This document shows positions 1-7,196 of a stretch of 10,507 bases of DNA, in pieces. The first letter of the stretch is position 1. Each line of letters starts with the position of its first letter. Source of the stretch: Rhodococcus_D sp039923155 (GTDB lineage: Bacteria > Actinomycetota > Actinomycetes > Mycobacteriales > Mycobacteriaceae); contig JBDTDI010000063.1 in the NCBI GenBank assembly GCA_039923155.1, forward strand, positions 1 to 10,507. Reading direction: 5' to 3'. Below the pieces are notes generated by a model. It was given only the letters and a program-made list of their open reading frames with translations. It ran no database searches and was not told where the DNA came from. The translations under genes and the position numbers were made by a program.

Positions 1-108
1 AAGCCAAGGTCACCTCGTTGCACCATTTTGCACTGCGAGCGTTGGCCCGGGGACCCACGAGGCCGGAGAGGTGTCCAGCATGGCCTCAGCAGGCGGCACT
101 GACCCCCC

Positions 109-114
109 TAAGAT
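109..114 (+). promoter_or_regulatory. Possible -10 box upstream of the GAF-ANTAR gene
   Basis: TAAGAT fits the actinobacterial TANNNT pattern. It would start transcription near position 121 and leave a leader of about 29 nt before the GTG at 150. No TTGAC-like -35 box is present at 16-19 nt spacing, so this is weak. Confidence 0.2.
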
Positions 115-149
115 TGGTCCGTGAGACTCCAGAGAATGCCGGGGCGATC

Positions 150-866
150 GTGACCGAGCACGTACAGGACGACAGCGGGCTTGGTGGACTGGCTGTGCTG
201 GCGCAGGAGTTCACCGAGCTGGTCGAACTGCTCTACGACGGCGAGCCCACCACCTTGACCACCAACCGGATCGTGCAGGTCGCCGCCCACGCGGTCGGTG
301 CGGCCGAGCACGCCGCGATCACCGTGGTCTCCGACGGTCAGCTGCGTACTGAGGCAGCCACCAGCATGACCGCGCGCACCGTCGATGAGATCACCGCCGA
401 GGTCGGACGCGGTCCGGCGTTCGACGCCCTGCACACCAGCTCTATCGTCGTCGCCCACGATCTTGCCGCCGATGACACCCACTGGCCCGGGCTGGGCCGA
501 CGCCTGGTGGAGGAGACCTCGGTCCGCAGCATCCTGTCCTGCCGAATCCTGCTCTCCAGCCACCACACGGCCTCACTCAACCTGTACTCGTCGTGGCCGC
601 ACGCGTTCGACGACCACGCCGTGCCCACCACCGCGATCCTCGCCTCCTACTGCTCCCTGGCCCTGTTCCTACAGCTGCTCGACGAGGGCACCGCCCACCC
701 CGGCCGGCTGCGGGAGTCCCACCGCGAGGTCGGCATCGCCATCGGCCTGCTCATGGCGCGCCACGACGTCGGCGCGGACCGGGCCTACGCCGACCTGCGC
801 CGCGCCAGCACCGCCCTTAACAAGACGCTGCCCGAGATCGCCGCCCAGATCACCGACCTCCGCTGA
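150..866 (+). CDS. GAF-ANTAR transcription antitermination regulator
   Basis: The predicted product is a 238-residue cytoplasmic regulator. Residues about 38-175 look like a GAF sensor domain, including the LNLYS segment and the helix before it that are usual in actinobacterial GAF-ANTAR proteins. Residues about 183-235 form an ANTAR domain, with the REVGIAIGLLMARH stretch, an LRRAS segment and a final amphipathic helix. ANTAR proteins bind paired hairpins in nascent RNA and prevent termination. The GAF domain would sense a small molecule or redox state, but the ligand is unknown. I chose the GTG at 150, preceded by GGGG at 141-144, because residues encoded upstream of it (an open frame reaches position 18) do not look like domain sequence. 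No sensor kinase is adjacent. The antiporter gene follows after 139 nt on the same strand and may share the transcript. The family is secure; the start is less so. Confidence 0.9.
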   Translation: MTEHVQDDSGLGGLAVLAQEFTELVELLYDGEPTTLTTNRIVQVAAHAVGAAEHAAITVVSDGQLRTEAATSMTARTVDEITAEVGRGPAFDALHTSSIVVAHDLAADDTHWPGLGRRLVEETSVRSILSCRILLSSHHTASLNLYSSWPHAFDDHAVPTTAILASYCSLALFLQLLDEGTAHPGRLRESHREVGIAIGLLMARHDVGADRAYADLRRASTALNKTLPEIAAQITDLR

Positions 867-916
867 GGCCCGTGGTGGTGCTGCGCCCGGTGAGGCCGAC
901 GTACGAGGAGTTCGTG

Positions 917-953
917 GGCGGCCGCGGCCCGTCGTCGGTGTCTGTGACCCGAC
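917..953 (+). other. Two short hairpins in the ANTAR-antiporter spacer
   Basis: The 139-nt spacer 867-1005 holds a perfect palindrome, GGCCGCGGCC, at 920-929. A second stem-loop at 934-953 pairs GTCGG with CCGAC; after one bulged T the stem continues as GTC/GAC around a TGT loop. No T-run follows, so a standard intrinsic terminator is unlikely. The loops are not hexaloops of the known ANTAR-target type. The hairpins could affect mRNA processing or be chance in GC-rich DNA. Confidence 0.3.
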
Positions 954-1005
954 CGCGTCGGGCCACGGCACACCCCGGCGTTGCACCGGTGGGCTCGACG
1001 CTGCG

Positions 1006-2292
1006 GTGCGCGTGCTGACCGGGCCGACGTTGGACGTCGTGCTCGCGATCGTGGCCGGCACCTTGGTGGTGCTCGGCCTCACCGCGAGCCTGGCCAAGCA
1101 GTACACCCTGTCCCCGTTCCTGCTGGCCGTCGTCGTCGGTGCGGTGCTCGGCCCCGCGGTCCTCGGCGTCGCGGACCCGACCGCGGGCGTGGTGGACCGC
1201 AGCACCCTGCTGGAGCAGACCAGCCGGATCGCCCTGGCCCTGTCGGTGACCTCGATCGGGTTCCGGCTGCAGCGCTCAGACGTGCGGGCCAACGGGCGGC
1301 GGGTGCTCAGCCTGCTCAGCGTCGGGATGCTCGTCATGTGGTTGGTCTCCTCCGCCGGGGCCTGGCTCCTGCTGGGGTTGTCCTGGCCGCTGGCGCTGCT
1401 GCTCGGTGCCGTGCTCACCCCCACCGACCCGGCCGTCGCCTCCACCCTGGTGCAGGGCTCCTACGCCGAGCGGATGCTCCCCCAGCGGCTGCGGATGACC
1501 CTGGAGATGGAGTCCGGGGTGAATGACGGCCTGGCACTGCCCGTCGTGTTGCTCGCCGGGTTCCTCGTTCCCCACTCCGGCCTCGACTCCGCTGCTCACC
1601 TGCTGCTGGACATGGCCCAGGAGGTTGGTGTCGCCCTGGTGCTCGGGCCGGCGGCCGGGGTCGCGGTGGGCCTGCTGACCCGGCTGGCCCGGGCCCGCAG
1701 TGCGATGGAGGAGACCTTCATACCGGTCCTCGCACCGGCCACCAGCCTGCTCGTGCTCGCCGTGGCCGGCCTGCTGGGCGCCAGCGGGGTGCTGGCCGCC
1801 TTCCTCGCCGGGGTGGGCTTGTCCTGGACGGCCCGCGACCCCGACGTGCGAAGAGCAGTGGCCGTCGCGCAGGAGAACTTCACCAAGGTCGCCACCACCG
1901 TGGTGTTCCTGGCCTTCGGTGCGGTGCTGCCCTGGGGCGACTGGGCCACGCTCGGCGTCTCGGGGCTGGCCTTCGCGGCCTGGGTGCTGCTGTTGCGCCG
2001 CCCGCTCGCGGGTCTGGCCGCGCTGACCCCCACCCACACCGGGCGCTGGTCGATCGGGTTCCTGTCCTGGTTCGGTCCGCTCGGTGTCGGCAGCATCTAC
2101 TACGCCACCTACATCGAACGGTTCGACCCGACGCAGCCGGGCCGCTTCTTTGCCGTGGTGAGCCTGGCGGTGGCGGTGTCGATGGTCGTCAACACCCTTA
2201 CCGCCACCACCGGCATGCGCTGGTACGCCCGTCGCACCGGCTCCGAAGTCCCCGACGGGGACACCTCGAACCTCCCCGGGCCATTGCCGTGA
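1006..2292 (+). CDS. CPA1-type cation:proton antiporter (NhaP-like)
   Basis: The product is a membrane protein of 428 residues with about 12 hydrophobic segments. It probably exchanges Na+ or K+ for H+ for pH and ion homeostasis. The family signature is clear: a TDP motif at residues 140-142 (in GAVLTPTDPAVAS) and ESGVNDG with N173-D174, the pair expected to form the ion-binding site. The late GPLGVGSIYY segment also fits bacterial NhaP-like proteins. The length suits a transporter core without the long cytoplasmic C-terminal or TrkA-type regulatory domain seen in some relatives. The frame is open far upstream to 385, but that part overlaps the ANTAR gene in another frame and reads as low-complexity Arg/Pro/Ser. 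The start is GTG 1006 or GTG 1012; GGTGGG at 988-993 is a distant, weak ribosome binding site. Substrate ion cannot be told from sequence. It may be co-transcribed with the ANTAR regulator. Confidence 0.9.
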   Translation: MRVLTGPTLDVVLAIVAGTLVVLGLTASLAKQYTLSPFLLAVVVGAVLGPAVLGVADPTAGVVDRSTLLEQTSRIALALSVTSIGFRLQRSDVRANGRRVLSLLSVGMLVMWLVSSAGAWLLLGLSWPLALLLGAVLTPTDPAVASTLVQGSYAERMLPQRLRMTLEMESGVNDGLALPVVLLAGFLVPHSGLDSAAHLLLDMAQEVGVALVLGPAAGVAVGLLTRLARARSAMEETFIPVLAPATSLLVLAVAGLLGASGVLAAFLAGVGLSWTARDPDVRRAVAVAQENFTKVATTVVFLAFGAVLPWGDWATLGVSGLAFAAWVLLLRRPLAGLAALTPTHTGRWSIGFLSWFGPLGVGSIYYATYIERFDPTQPGRFFAVVSLAVAVSMVVNTLTATTGMRWYARRTGSEVPDGDTSNLPGPLP

Positions 2293-2360
2293 CCGGGGAG
2301 CATCAGCGCGCACCCGGGTTGGCCCACCGACACCTGTCGCCGTGCCCGCAACACCATCGG

Positions 2361-2405
2361 CGATCGGCGATCCCGTGCGGGACGTCCGGGGCGGCGCGGC
2401 CGGAG
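2361..2405. repeat. Direct repeat, left copy, before the acetyltransferase gene
   Basis: Bases 2370-2405 match 3525-3560 at 30 of 36 positions without gaps. The 10-mer CGATCGGCGA just before it (2361-2370) also recurs at 3487-3496. The core TCCCGTGCGGGA (2371-2382) can form a 5-bp stem. The repeat lies within the 224-nt spacer 2293-2516, in which I see no gene. Confidence 0.6.
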
Positions 2406-2504
2406 GCCTCCGCCGTGTCCGCGGCGGGTCCGACCTGCGAGACATGACTGCGGGCCGGTCGGCATGTCCCGAGAACGTGGGGGCGGACATGGCCGCCTAC
2501 ACCG

Positions 2505-2510
2505 CATGAT
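2505..2510 (+). promoter_or_regulatory. Possible -10 box for a leaderless acetyltransferase mRNA
   Basis: CATGAT ends exactly 6 nt before the GTG at 2517, the spacing expected when transcription starts at the first base of the start codon. The spacer offers no clear ribosome binding site. The first base departs from TANNNT and no good -35 is seen, so support is modest. Confidence 0.3.
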
Positions 2511-2516
2511 GGGCCC

Positions 2517-3440
2517 GTGACGACAGACGTTCGCGAGTGGTCGAGCGACCGCGACACGGCGGCGATGCAACGGCTGGCCAGTCGTTCCTGGCCCCGCAGC
2601 CTGCACGCCGGTGGGCTCGGGTGGTCCGAGGCCACCGGTCAGCTCGGCGAGCAGATCGTTGTTGTCGACGGCGCCGCCGGCGAGGTGGACGGCTGGGCTG
2701 CGATCGAGCAGCCCGGTTCGTTGGTGCTGCACGCCACCACGGACCGACCCGACGTCGCGCCCGCGCTTCTGCAGTGGCTGCTCCGAACGGCCCAGGGACC
2801 GGTGCTCAGCATCGACGTCTTCGACGACCGGGTACGAGACCTGGTCACCCGCGCCGGTTTCGGACCTGCGACGCCACCGTTCGGCTTTTACCGGATGAGC
2901 GCGCCCGGACTGAGCGCGGCGACCGGCGACGTCACGGGCACGGTCCCGCCGGGCTACACGATCCGGTGCGTGGGCCCGGACGAGGCGCAGGCGCGGGTCG
3001 CGGTGCACCGCGCGGCGTGGAAACCGGTCGACCTGCCCTTCGCCCTCGAGCACCGACCCGACCTCGACGAGTCGTGGTCGAGCCCGTTCAGCATCGAGCA
3101 GTACCGCCGGGTGCAGAGCACCTCCCTGTATGACGCGTCGTTCGACCTGGTCGTGGTGGCACCCGACGGTGCCCTCGCGGGCTGCTGCATCGGCTGGTTC
3201 GACGCGGCCACCGGGTGGACCGAGATCGAGCCCCTCGGGGTGGCGCCAAGTCACCGCCGCCTCGGCCTCGCCGGCGCGCTTTGCGCCGCCGTCGCGGCCC
3301 GCACCACAGCCGCTGGCGGGCACAACGTGTTCATCAACACCGGCTCCTCCGACAGCTACCCGGGCCCCCACAACGCCTACCTCGCGGCCGGGTTCTCCCC
3401 GTTCGTCCTGGGCTCCACCCTGATTCGACTCCAGGACTGA
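2517..3440 (+). CDS. Tandem GNAT-family N-acetyltransferase
   Basis: The product has 307 residues and appears to be two GNAT folds in tandem, transferring an acetyl group from acetyl-CoA to an amine of unknown identity. The C-terminal copy (about residues 147-305) is the more canonical. It has the acetyl-CoA pyrophosphate-binding motif A, V242-A-P-S-H-R-R-L-G-L-A252, followed by a helix, and ends with a NAYLAAGF segment like the last motif of many GNATs. The N-terminal half (about 1-128) keeps the typical ending, GFGPATPPFGFYRM, but I see no R/Q-x-x-G-x-G/A motif in it, so it is probably a non-catalytic or degenerate GNAT domain. GTG 2517 is the farthest upstream start in this frame. The gene is monocistronic in appearance: 224 nt separate it from the antiporter and the next element is on the other strand. 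It is flanked by the direct repeats at 2361-2405 and 3487-3560. Two-domain relatives include aminoglycoside- and mycothiol-related enzymes, but nothing here assigns it to either. Confidence 0.88.
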   Translation: MTTDVREWSSDRDTAAMQRLASRSWPRSLHAGGLGWSEATGQLGEQIVVVDGAAGEVDGWAAIEQPGSLVLHATTDRPDVAPALLQWLLRTAQGPVLSIDVFDDRVRDLVTRAGFGPATPPFGFYRMSAPGLSAATGDVTGTVPPGYTIRCVGPDEAQARVAVHRAAWKPVDLPFALEHRPDLDESWSSPFSIEQYRRVQSTSLYDASFDLVVVAPDGALAGCCIGWFDAATGWTEIEPLGVAPSHRRLGLAGALCAAVAARTTAAGGHNVFINTGSSDSYPGPHNAYLAAGFSPFVLGSTLIRLQD

Positions 3441-3486
3441 CCTCGTACCGGCAACTGCGATGGATCAGCCAGTCTTCTTCGGTCAC

Positions 3487-3560
3487 CGATCGGCGACCGC
3501 AGGCGGATCCCGTCCCGGTCGACTATCCCCTGCGGGACGTCTGTAGCGGCGCGGGTGGAG
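3487..3560. repeat. Direct repeat, right copy, after the acetyltransferase gene
   Basis: Bases 3525-3560 match 2370-2405 at 30 of 36 positions, and CGATCGGCGA at 3487-3496 matches 2361-2370. Here the two blocks are separated by 28 extra bases (3497-3524). The core TCCCCTGCGGGA at 3526-3537 keeps a 4-bp stem, TCCC/GGGA. It sits in the gene-poor stretch 3441-3722, where I see no convincing coding frame, RNA gene or T-tract terminator. Confidence 0.6.
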
Positions 3561-3722
3561 TCCCCATCGCCTGTCTGAGCGGCAGCGTGTTCGGGGAGGG
3601 GTCGTTCTTCGTCGGTGATCCTGGCATCTGGGTGTGTCTGTTTTCCCGGTGTCGCCTCGGGTGGGCGCCGCGTCCAGGGCCTGGGGGTCCTCGCTCGGTC
3701 GAGGGTGGTCAGGTGCCCCGCG

Positions 3723-4041
3723 TCAGCCGGGGGCGGGCAGCGCCCGCAGGGCGGTGACCGCGTCGGTCACGAGGCCGGCCCAGGGCTGTTTCTGATTCAG
3801 GGTCAGCACGGTCTGCCGGCTGCGGCGGGTCAGGGCAGCGGCGATCGTGAACAGTCGCAGGCTGAGCCTCTTGGGTTCCCACCGCCACGTTCGTGCTGGT
3901 CATGGCCAGCAGCTGCATCCCGGCCGTGAGCACGGCGGCGATGATGACGATCGCGCACCAGATGCGGTTGGAGTCCAGACCGTGCAGCGGGAGGTTGCGC
4001 GGCCCGGTGTCCTTCGGCATACGGCGGACGCGAACACCTAC
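3723..4041 (-). pseudogene. IS1380-like transposase, C-terminal remnant with frameshift
   Basis: Reading the - strand from about 4041, one frame gives VRVRRMPKDTG and then RNLPLHGLDSNRIWCAIV, close to the conserved C-terminal part of IS1380-family (DDE) transposases. Near 3882-3890 the homology jumps by one base. From 3881 the second frame gives WEPKRLSLRLFTIAAALTRR, continues through a WAGLVTDAVTALRALPAPG tail and stops at TGA 3725-3723. Both halves together match only the last roughly 105 residues of a transposase that is normally over 400 residues. The catalytic part is missing, and the remnant stops about 60 nt short of the end of the amidohydrolase gene. It is therefore a dead fragment left by deletion. 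I could not define terminal inverted repeats. Family assignment is from memory of conserved motifs; the frameshift is directly visible. Confidence 0.82.
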
Positions 4042-4101
4042 TGATCGACGGCGTTCGCCCGTGGCCGGTTCCGTGGGTCTCCCACGGCTGGGCTGTGACC
4101 G

Positions 4102-5319
4102 TCAGCGGACGCGGAGGCCGCGTCGGAACACCGCCGCCGTGCGGTGGATGTCGCCGATGGTCTCCAACGGGTTTCCCTGGACCGCGAGGAGATCTGCGTC
4201 GTGGCCGGCGGTGATCGCGCCCTTGCGACCGGCCAGGCCGCACGCGGCGGCTGCGACGGTGGTGACGCTGGCGAGCGCCTCGACGTTGCTGAAGCCGACC
4301 CGCGCCGCGTCCACGACGCCGTGGGGCAGGACGCCGTGCGGCTTGTGCGGACCGACGCCGGCATCGGACGTGCAGACGATGCGTGCCCCCGCGGTGTGCA
4401 TCCGCTGGACGTTGACCCGAACCTGCTCGGCCCGCGCCTGGAGCACCGGCGGCAGCTCGAGACCCGGCAGGGACGCGCCGGTCACGCTGGCGAAGATCCC
4501 GGCGTCGATCATCCGGGCGACCGCGTCCCAGTCCGGGCTGACACCCGTCGCGTCGAGGAACGTGCAGTGCTCGATGGACCGCACACCGGCGGCGACGCTG
4601 TCCCGGATGCCCTGCGCCCCGTGCGCGTGGGCGACGGTCGGCAGCCGGTGGTGGTGGGCCGTTGTGACGATCGCCGTCAGCTCCGCGGGGCCGTACTGCG
4701 ACTGGTGCGGCAGGAACCCCGGGGTGATGACCCCGCCCGTCGCCATGACCTTGACGACGTCGCACTCCCGCTCGGCGCGTTCGGAGACCGCAGCGTGCAG
4801 CTCGTCGATCGTGTCGGCCTCCCCGCCGAGGAACCAGCAGTGGCCCTTCCTGCGCGTCAGGGGTGGTCCCGAGGCCAGCAGCTCCGGACCCGACGCAGGA
4901 TCGCTACGGTAGCGGTCACGGAGCACGAGGCTGCCGAACCTTCGGTCACCGAGGTCTCGGACTGTCGTGACGCCCGCATCGAGGTGCAGCTGAGCGTGGG
5001 TGTGCATCAGGTCGAGCAGGGCGTCGTCCTCCAGTTCGAGCATGGGGGTCATGACATCCCCCGTCGCGTCGAAGGCGAGGTGCACGTGCGCGTCGATGAG
5101 CCCGGGCAGCAGCGTGACCTCGCCCAGGTCGACGGTCTCCACGTCCTCGGGCGGTGGTGTCCCTGCTCCCTCGACGGCGACGATGACACCCCCGTCGACG
5201 AGGACGAAGCCGTGCTGCAGGACGGTCCCTGAACCTGTGTGGATGCGGGCCGCGCGGATGACGGTCTGGGCTGTGGTGCCCGGTGTTCCACGATGGTCGC
5301 GACCGTCGCTGGTGCGCAT
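4102..5319 (-). CDS. Metal-dependent amidohydrolase (imidazolonepropionase/prolidase-like)
   Basis: The product has 405 residues and belongs to the amidohydrolase superfamily, a TIM barrel carrying one or two metal ions that hydrolyses amide or related bonds. The expected ligands appear in order: H78-x-H80 in LIDAHVHLAFD, K190 in VVKVMATGG (the likely carboxylated bridging lysine), H231 or H233 in VAHAHG, H251 in SIEHC, and D319 in CTSDAGV. The N-terminal part (about 18-70) and the final AGHDADLLAV segment form the small beta-sandwich usual in the family. The overall pattern is that of Xaa-Pro dipeptidase/imidazolonepropionase-like proteins acting on dipeptides or other small amides. There is no signal peptide, so it is probably cytoplasmic. 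I chose ATG 5319 because the sequence encoded upstream is not family-like; only a weak GGCGGA lies ahead of it. It is downstream of the serine hydrolase gene by 205 nt on the same strand. The substrate is not determined. Confidence 0.9.
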   Translation of the reverse strand: MRTSDGRDHRGTPGTTAQTVIRAARIHTGSGTVLQHGFVLVDGGVIVAVEGAGTPPPEDVETVDLGEVTLLPGLIDAHVHLAFDATGDVMTPMLELEDDALLDLMHTHAQLHLDAGVTTVRDLGDRRFGSLVLRDRYRSDPASGPELLASGPPLTRRKGHCWFLGGEADTIDELHAAVSERAERECDVVKVMATGGVITPGFLPHQSQYGPAELTAIVTTAHHHRLPTVAHAHGAQGIRDSVAAGVRSIEHCTFLDATGVSPDWDAVARMIDAGIFASVTGASLPGLELPPVLQARAEQVRVNVQRMHTAGARIVCTSDAGVGPHKPHGVLPHGVVDAARVGFSNVEALASVTTVAAAACGLAGRKGAITAGHDADLLAVQGNPLETIGDIHRTAAVFRRGLRVR

Positions 5320-5524
5320 CGTCGCAGCGTCCGCCGTGCCGGCACGAAGATCAAGGGCGCAGTGCGTGGGCGGTGGGACAGGCTCTCGGCAGACCACATT
5401 GCCTGCGCGGACCGTCGATGCGCCCATGAGAGATCGACGCGTCGAACGTCCGCGCACCGGCGCAAGGCCGGGGATGGTTGCGTCCTGGGTCCGGGCCGCC
5501 CGCCACGTTTGGGGTGGTGACTGC

Positions 5525-7084
5525 TCAGCCCGGCTCACGCGGGGGGTCCGGGCTCGGGGCTCGCATGCGCGCGGCAACCCCCATGACGAGGAGGGAGGTT
5601 AGGGTCAGGACAGTTCCTGCGATCGTCGACATCGCCAGATCAGGTACTGACGACCACATGGCGTAAACCGGGATGTCACCGGCTCTGCTCGGCGCGTAGA
5701 CGTAGCCCAGCCACAAGGCCCCGACACCGAGGAGAAGGGCTGGAACGGACCACCGGACCAAGTGGCGCCCACGGCGCACGGCACGCGCCTGCGCCACGAG
5801 GGCCAAGAACAGCACGACGGGCACTCCGAGGACAATCACCGTCGTGTACCGAACGACCAGGTCTGGTGTGTACGTCCCCGGCGGGGTCCCGAGGACTACG
5901 TGCACGAGGCCGTCGTGGAAGCGCCCCCACAGCCCGGAGTCGGGGCCCTGACCGGCATTCGCCAGAGCCACCACCCCAAGACCCAGGGAAGGACACGCCA
6001 GCAGGTAGCTCATCGACCGTTCCATCTGACCGTCGTGCTCGACGCAGGACGCGAGGCTCGCATTGGTCGGGTCCTCATCGCCGGTATGCAGCTCCCACAA
6101 GGGACGAACCCACCACCCGCTGGCGTACTGGCTGTACTCGTTAACCCGCAGCAGCGGGGCACGCGCCGCTGCCAGTGCCGAACCGAGCGGGACCGTCTCG
6201 CTGCTGCTGAGGTGAGCCTGGATGACCCGGGCGAGGTCACTGGCGGTCGAGACGATCCGGGCGGAGGGCACTGAGCTCGGGACCTGCGGGGCGGGGGTGA
6301 CGGCGGGGAACCTCCCCAACCAGACGTAGTACCCGGCTGCGAGTCCCGACGGTGGGTGCCCCAGGTCGGCCGTCGTCGCGCTCAGGTGCAGCGGTGCCAC
6401 CACCAGCTCGTCGAAGGCCCGCGCGTACGACTGCTTGGTGACACCCTCGATGACTGCGCCGAGGATGTCGTAGTTGGTGTTGGAGTATTCAAATCGCTCG
6501 CCCGGTGACGCCGTCACGTCAGCCTGGGTGATGGCGCGAGCACCTGCCTCGATGGAGTCCGCTCTGTTCACGCGCCATCCCCATTGCGTGAGACCAGCCC
6601 CGGTGGACAGCCCCGATGAATGGGTCAACAGCTCGCGGACCGTGACACGCGACAGCCCGTCGCCGTCGGTGCCGAACCACGGCAGGACCTCGTGCACGGT
6701 GGTGTCCAGGCTGAGGCGGCCGTCGAGGATGAGCCGTTGCACCATCAGGCCTGTGAACTGTTTGCTTGTCGACCCCAACAGAAACGGGGTCCTTGCGGTG
6801 ACAGGCGGGCCACCGGGGGCCGCCACCCCAAAACCCTGGGAGGTCAGCTGTCGTCCGTCGCGAAAGACCACCACGGCCATCCCGGGAAGGTGCAGCACGT
6901 CACGTTGCTGGTTCACGAAGCGCGCGATGTCGGCGGCAGAACCCAGCTCTGGTGTCGAGGCTGCGGTTACCGGGGCCCGCGATGCACCGAGCCCACCAGA
7001 AGCAAACGCGATCGCGCGTACCGGTGACGCGACGAGCAGCACACACAGGCTCGCAATCACCCAAGCCGGCGCAGCGGACCGCAT
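5525..7084 (-). CDS. Membrane-anchored serine hydrolase, class C beta-lactamase/PBP fold
   Basis: The product has 519 residues. Residues 1-30 form a signal peptide or N-terminal anchor (charged start, then a hydrophobic run ending near VASPVRA). The catalytic domain spans about 50-400. It contains S105-T-S-K108 (nucleophile and general base), Y200-S-N202, and H350-D-G352 in the place of the KTG/HTG triad, the pattern of the beta-lactamase/D-aminopeptidase/esterase family. Three membrane segments follow at about 412-433, 444-463 and 483-506. The hydrolase domain is therefore probably on the outer face of the membrane. Likely substrates are peptides, D-amino-acid compounds or esters; actual beta-lactam hydrolysis is uncertain. 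ATG 7084 is chosen because it begins the signal sequence. No ribosome binding site precedes it, but a promoter sits 5 nt upstream, suggesting a leaderless mRNA. The amidohydrolase gene lies 205 nt downstream. Confidence 0.9.
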   Translation of the reverse strand: MRSAAPAWVIASLCVLLVASPVRAIAFASGGLGASRAPVTAASTPELGSAADIARFVNQQRDVLHLPGMAVVVFRDGRQLTSQGFGVAAPGGPPVTARTPFLLGSTSKQFTGLMVQRLILDGRLSLDTTVHEVLPWFGTDGDGLSRVTVRELLTHSSGLSTGAGLTQWGWRVNRADSIEAGARAITQADVTASPGERFEYSNTNYDILGAVIEGVTKQSYARAFDELVVAPLHLSATTADLGHPPSGLAAGYYVWLGRFPAVTPAPQVPSSVPSARIVSTASDLARVIQAHLSSSETVPLGSALAAARAPLLRVNEYSQYASGWWVRPLWELHTGDEDPTNASLASCVEHDGQMERSMSYLLACPSLGLGVVALANAGQGPDSGLWGRFHDGLVHVVLGTPPGTYTPDLVVRYTTVIVLGVPVVLFLALVAQARAVRRGRHLVRWSVPALLLGVGALWLGYVYAPSRAGDIPVYAMWSSVPDLAMSTIAGTVLTLTSLLVMGVAARMRAPSPDPPREPG

Positions 7085-7089
7085 GAACA

Positions 7090-7118
7090 AGTATGGGACG
7101 CAGGCAACGTCGCGACAA
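7090..7118 (-). promoter_or_regulatory. Promoter of the serine hydrolase gene, probably leaderless
   Basis: On the - strand, TTGTCG (7118-7113) is followed by a 17-nt spacer and CATACT (7095-7090). This is a good match to the housekeeping sigma pattern at optimal spacing. The ATG at 7084 begins 6 nt after the -10 box, so transcription should start at or near the start codon. The -35 box lies inside one arm of the 12-bp inverted repeat. Confidence 0.6.
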
Positions 7119-7178
7119 GAGATTGCAGCCCAGACCACCAGCCAGCGTGGCTCATCATGTGATGACCTTGTCGCGACG
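7108..7178. repeat. 12-bp inverted repeat, candidate operator pair
   Basis: CGTCGCGACAAG at 7108-7119 and CTTGTCGCGACG at 7167-7178 are exact reverse complements separated by 47 nt. Each arm contains the 8-bp palindrome GTCGCGAC, so each could bind a dimeric repressor on its own; their centres are 61 bp apart. The left arm covers the -35 box of the serine hydrolase promoter. Between the arms lie a 5-bp hairpin, AGCCA-GCG-TGGCT (7140-7152), and TCATCA-TG-TGATGA (7152-7165). Confidence 0.55.
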
Positions 7179-7196
7179 AGACCCCCTTCGGGGCTC
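7178..7196. other. GC-rich stem-loop
   Basis: GAG-A-CCCC-CTTC-GGGG-CTC folds into a 7-bp stem with one bulged A and a 4-nt loop. It resembles the stem of an intrinsic terminator but has no T-run on either strand. It could end transcription coming towards the serine hydrolase gene or be part of its control region. Apart from this element, the repeats and the promoter, I see no gene in 7085-7331. Confidence 0.35.

Noticed and set aside
16..987. Shared CGTTGCACC before the ANTAR and antiporter genes (16-24 and 979-987), with TTGCAC repeated at 18-23 and 28-33
   Set aside because: A 9-mer match is weak, and CGTTGCACCAT also occurs inside the serine hydrolase coding region at 6735-6745, so chance is likely.
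385..1005. Upstream in-frame extension of the antiporter
   Set aside because: It overlaps the GAF-ANTAR gene in another frame and consists of Arg/Pro/Ser-rich low-complexity sequence.
867..1005. ANTAR-target RNA (paired hexaloop hairpins) in the spacer
   Set aside because: Hairpins exist, but neither has a six-base loop with A at position 1 and G at position 4, so I do not call a target site.
1276..2490. 404-codon open frame on the - strand over the antiporter
   Set aside because: It is low in complexity (Gly, Pro, Gln, His, Arg), has no domain signal and opposes a clear membrane transporter gene.
3215..3757. 180-codon + strand frame running past the end of the acetyltransferase
   Set aside because: Its first part is an out-of-frame shadow of the acetyltransferase gene and the rest has no domain or start signal.
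4144..5232. 362-codon open frame on the + strand over the amidohydrolase
   Set aside because: Antisense shadow rich in Arg, Asp and Val; the - strand frame carries every metal ligand of the amidohydrolase family.
5434..5445. Palindrome TCGACGCGTCGA between the serine hydrolase and amidohydrolase genes
   Set aside because: A few perfect 12-bp palindromes are expected by chance in 10 kb of GC-rich DNA, and no promoter could be placed next to it.
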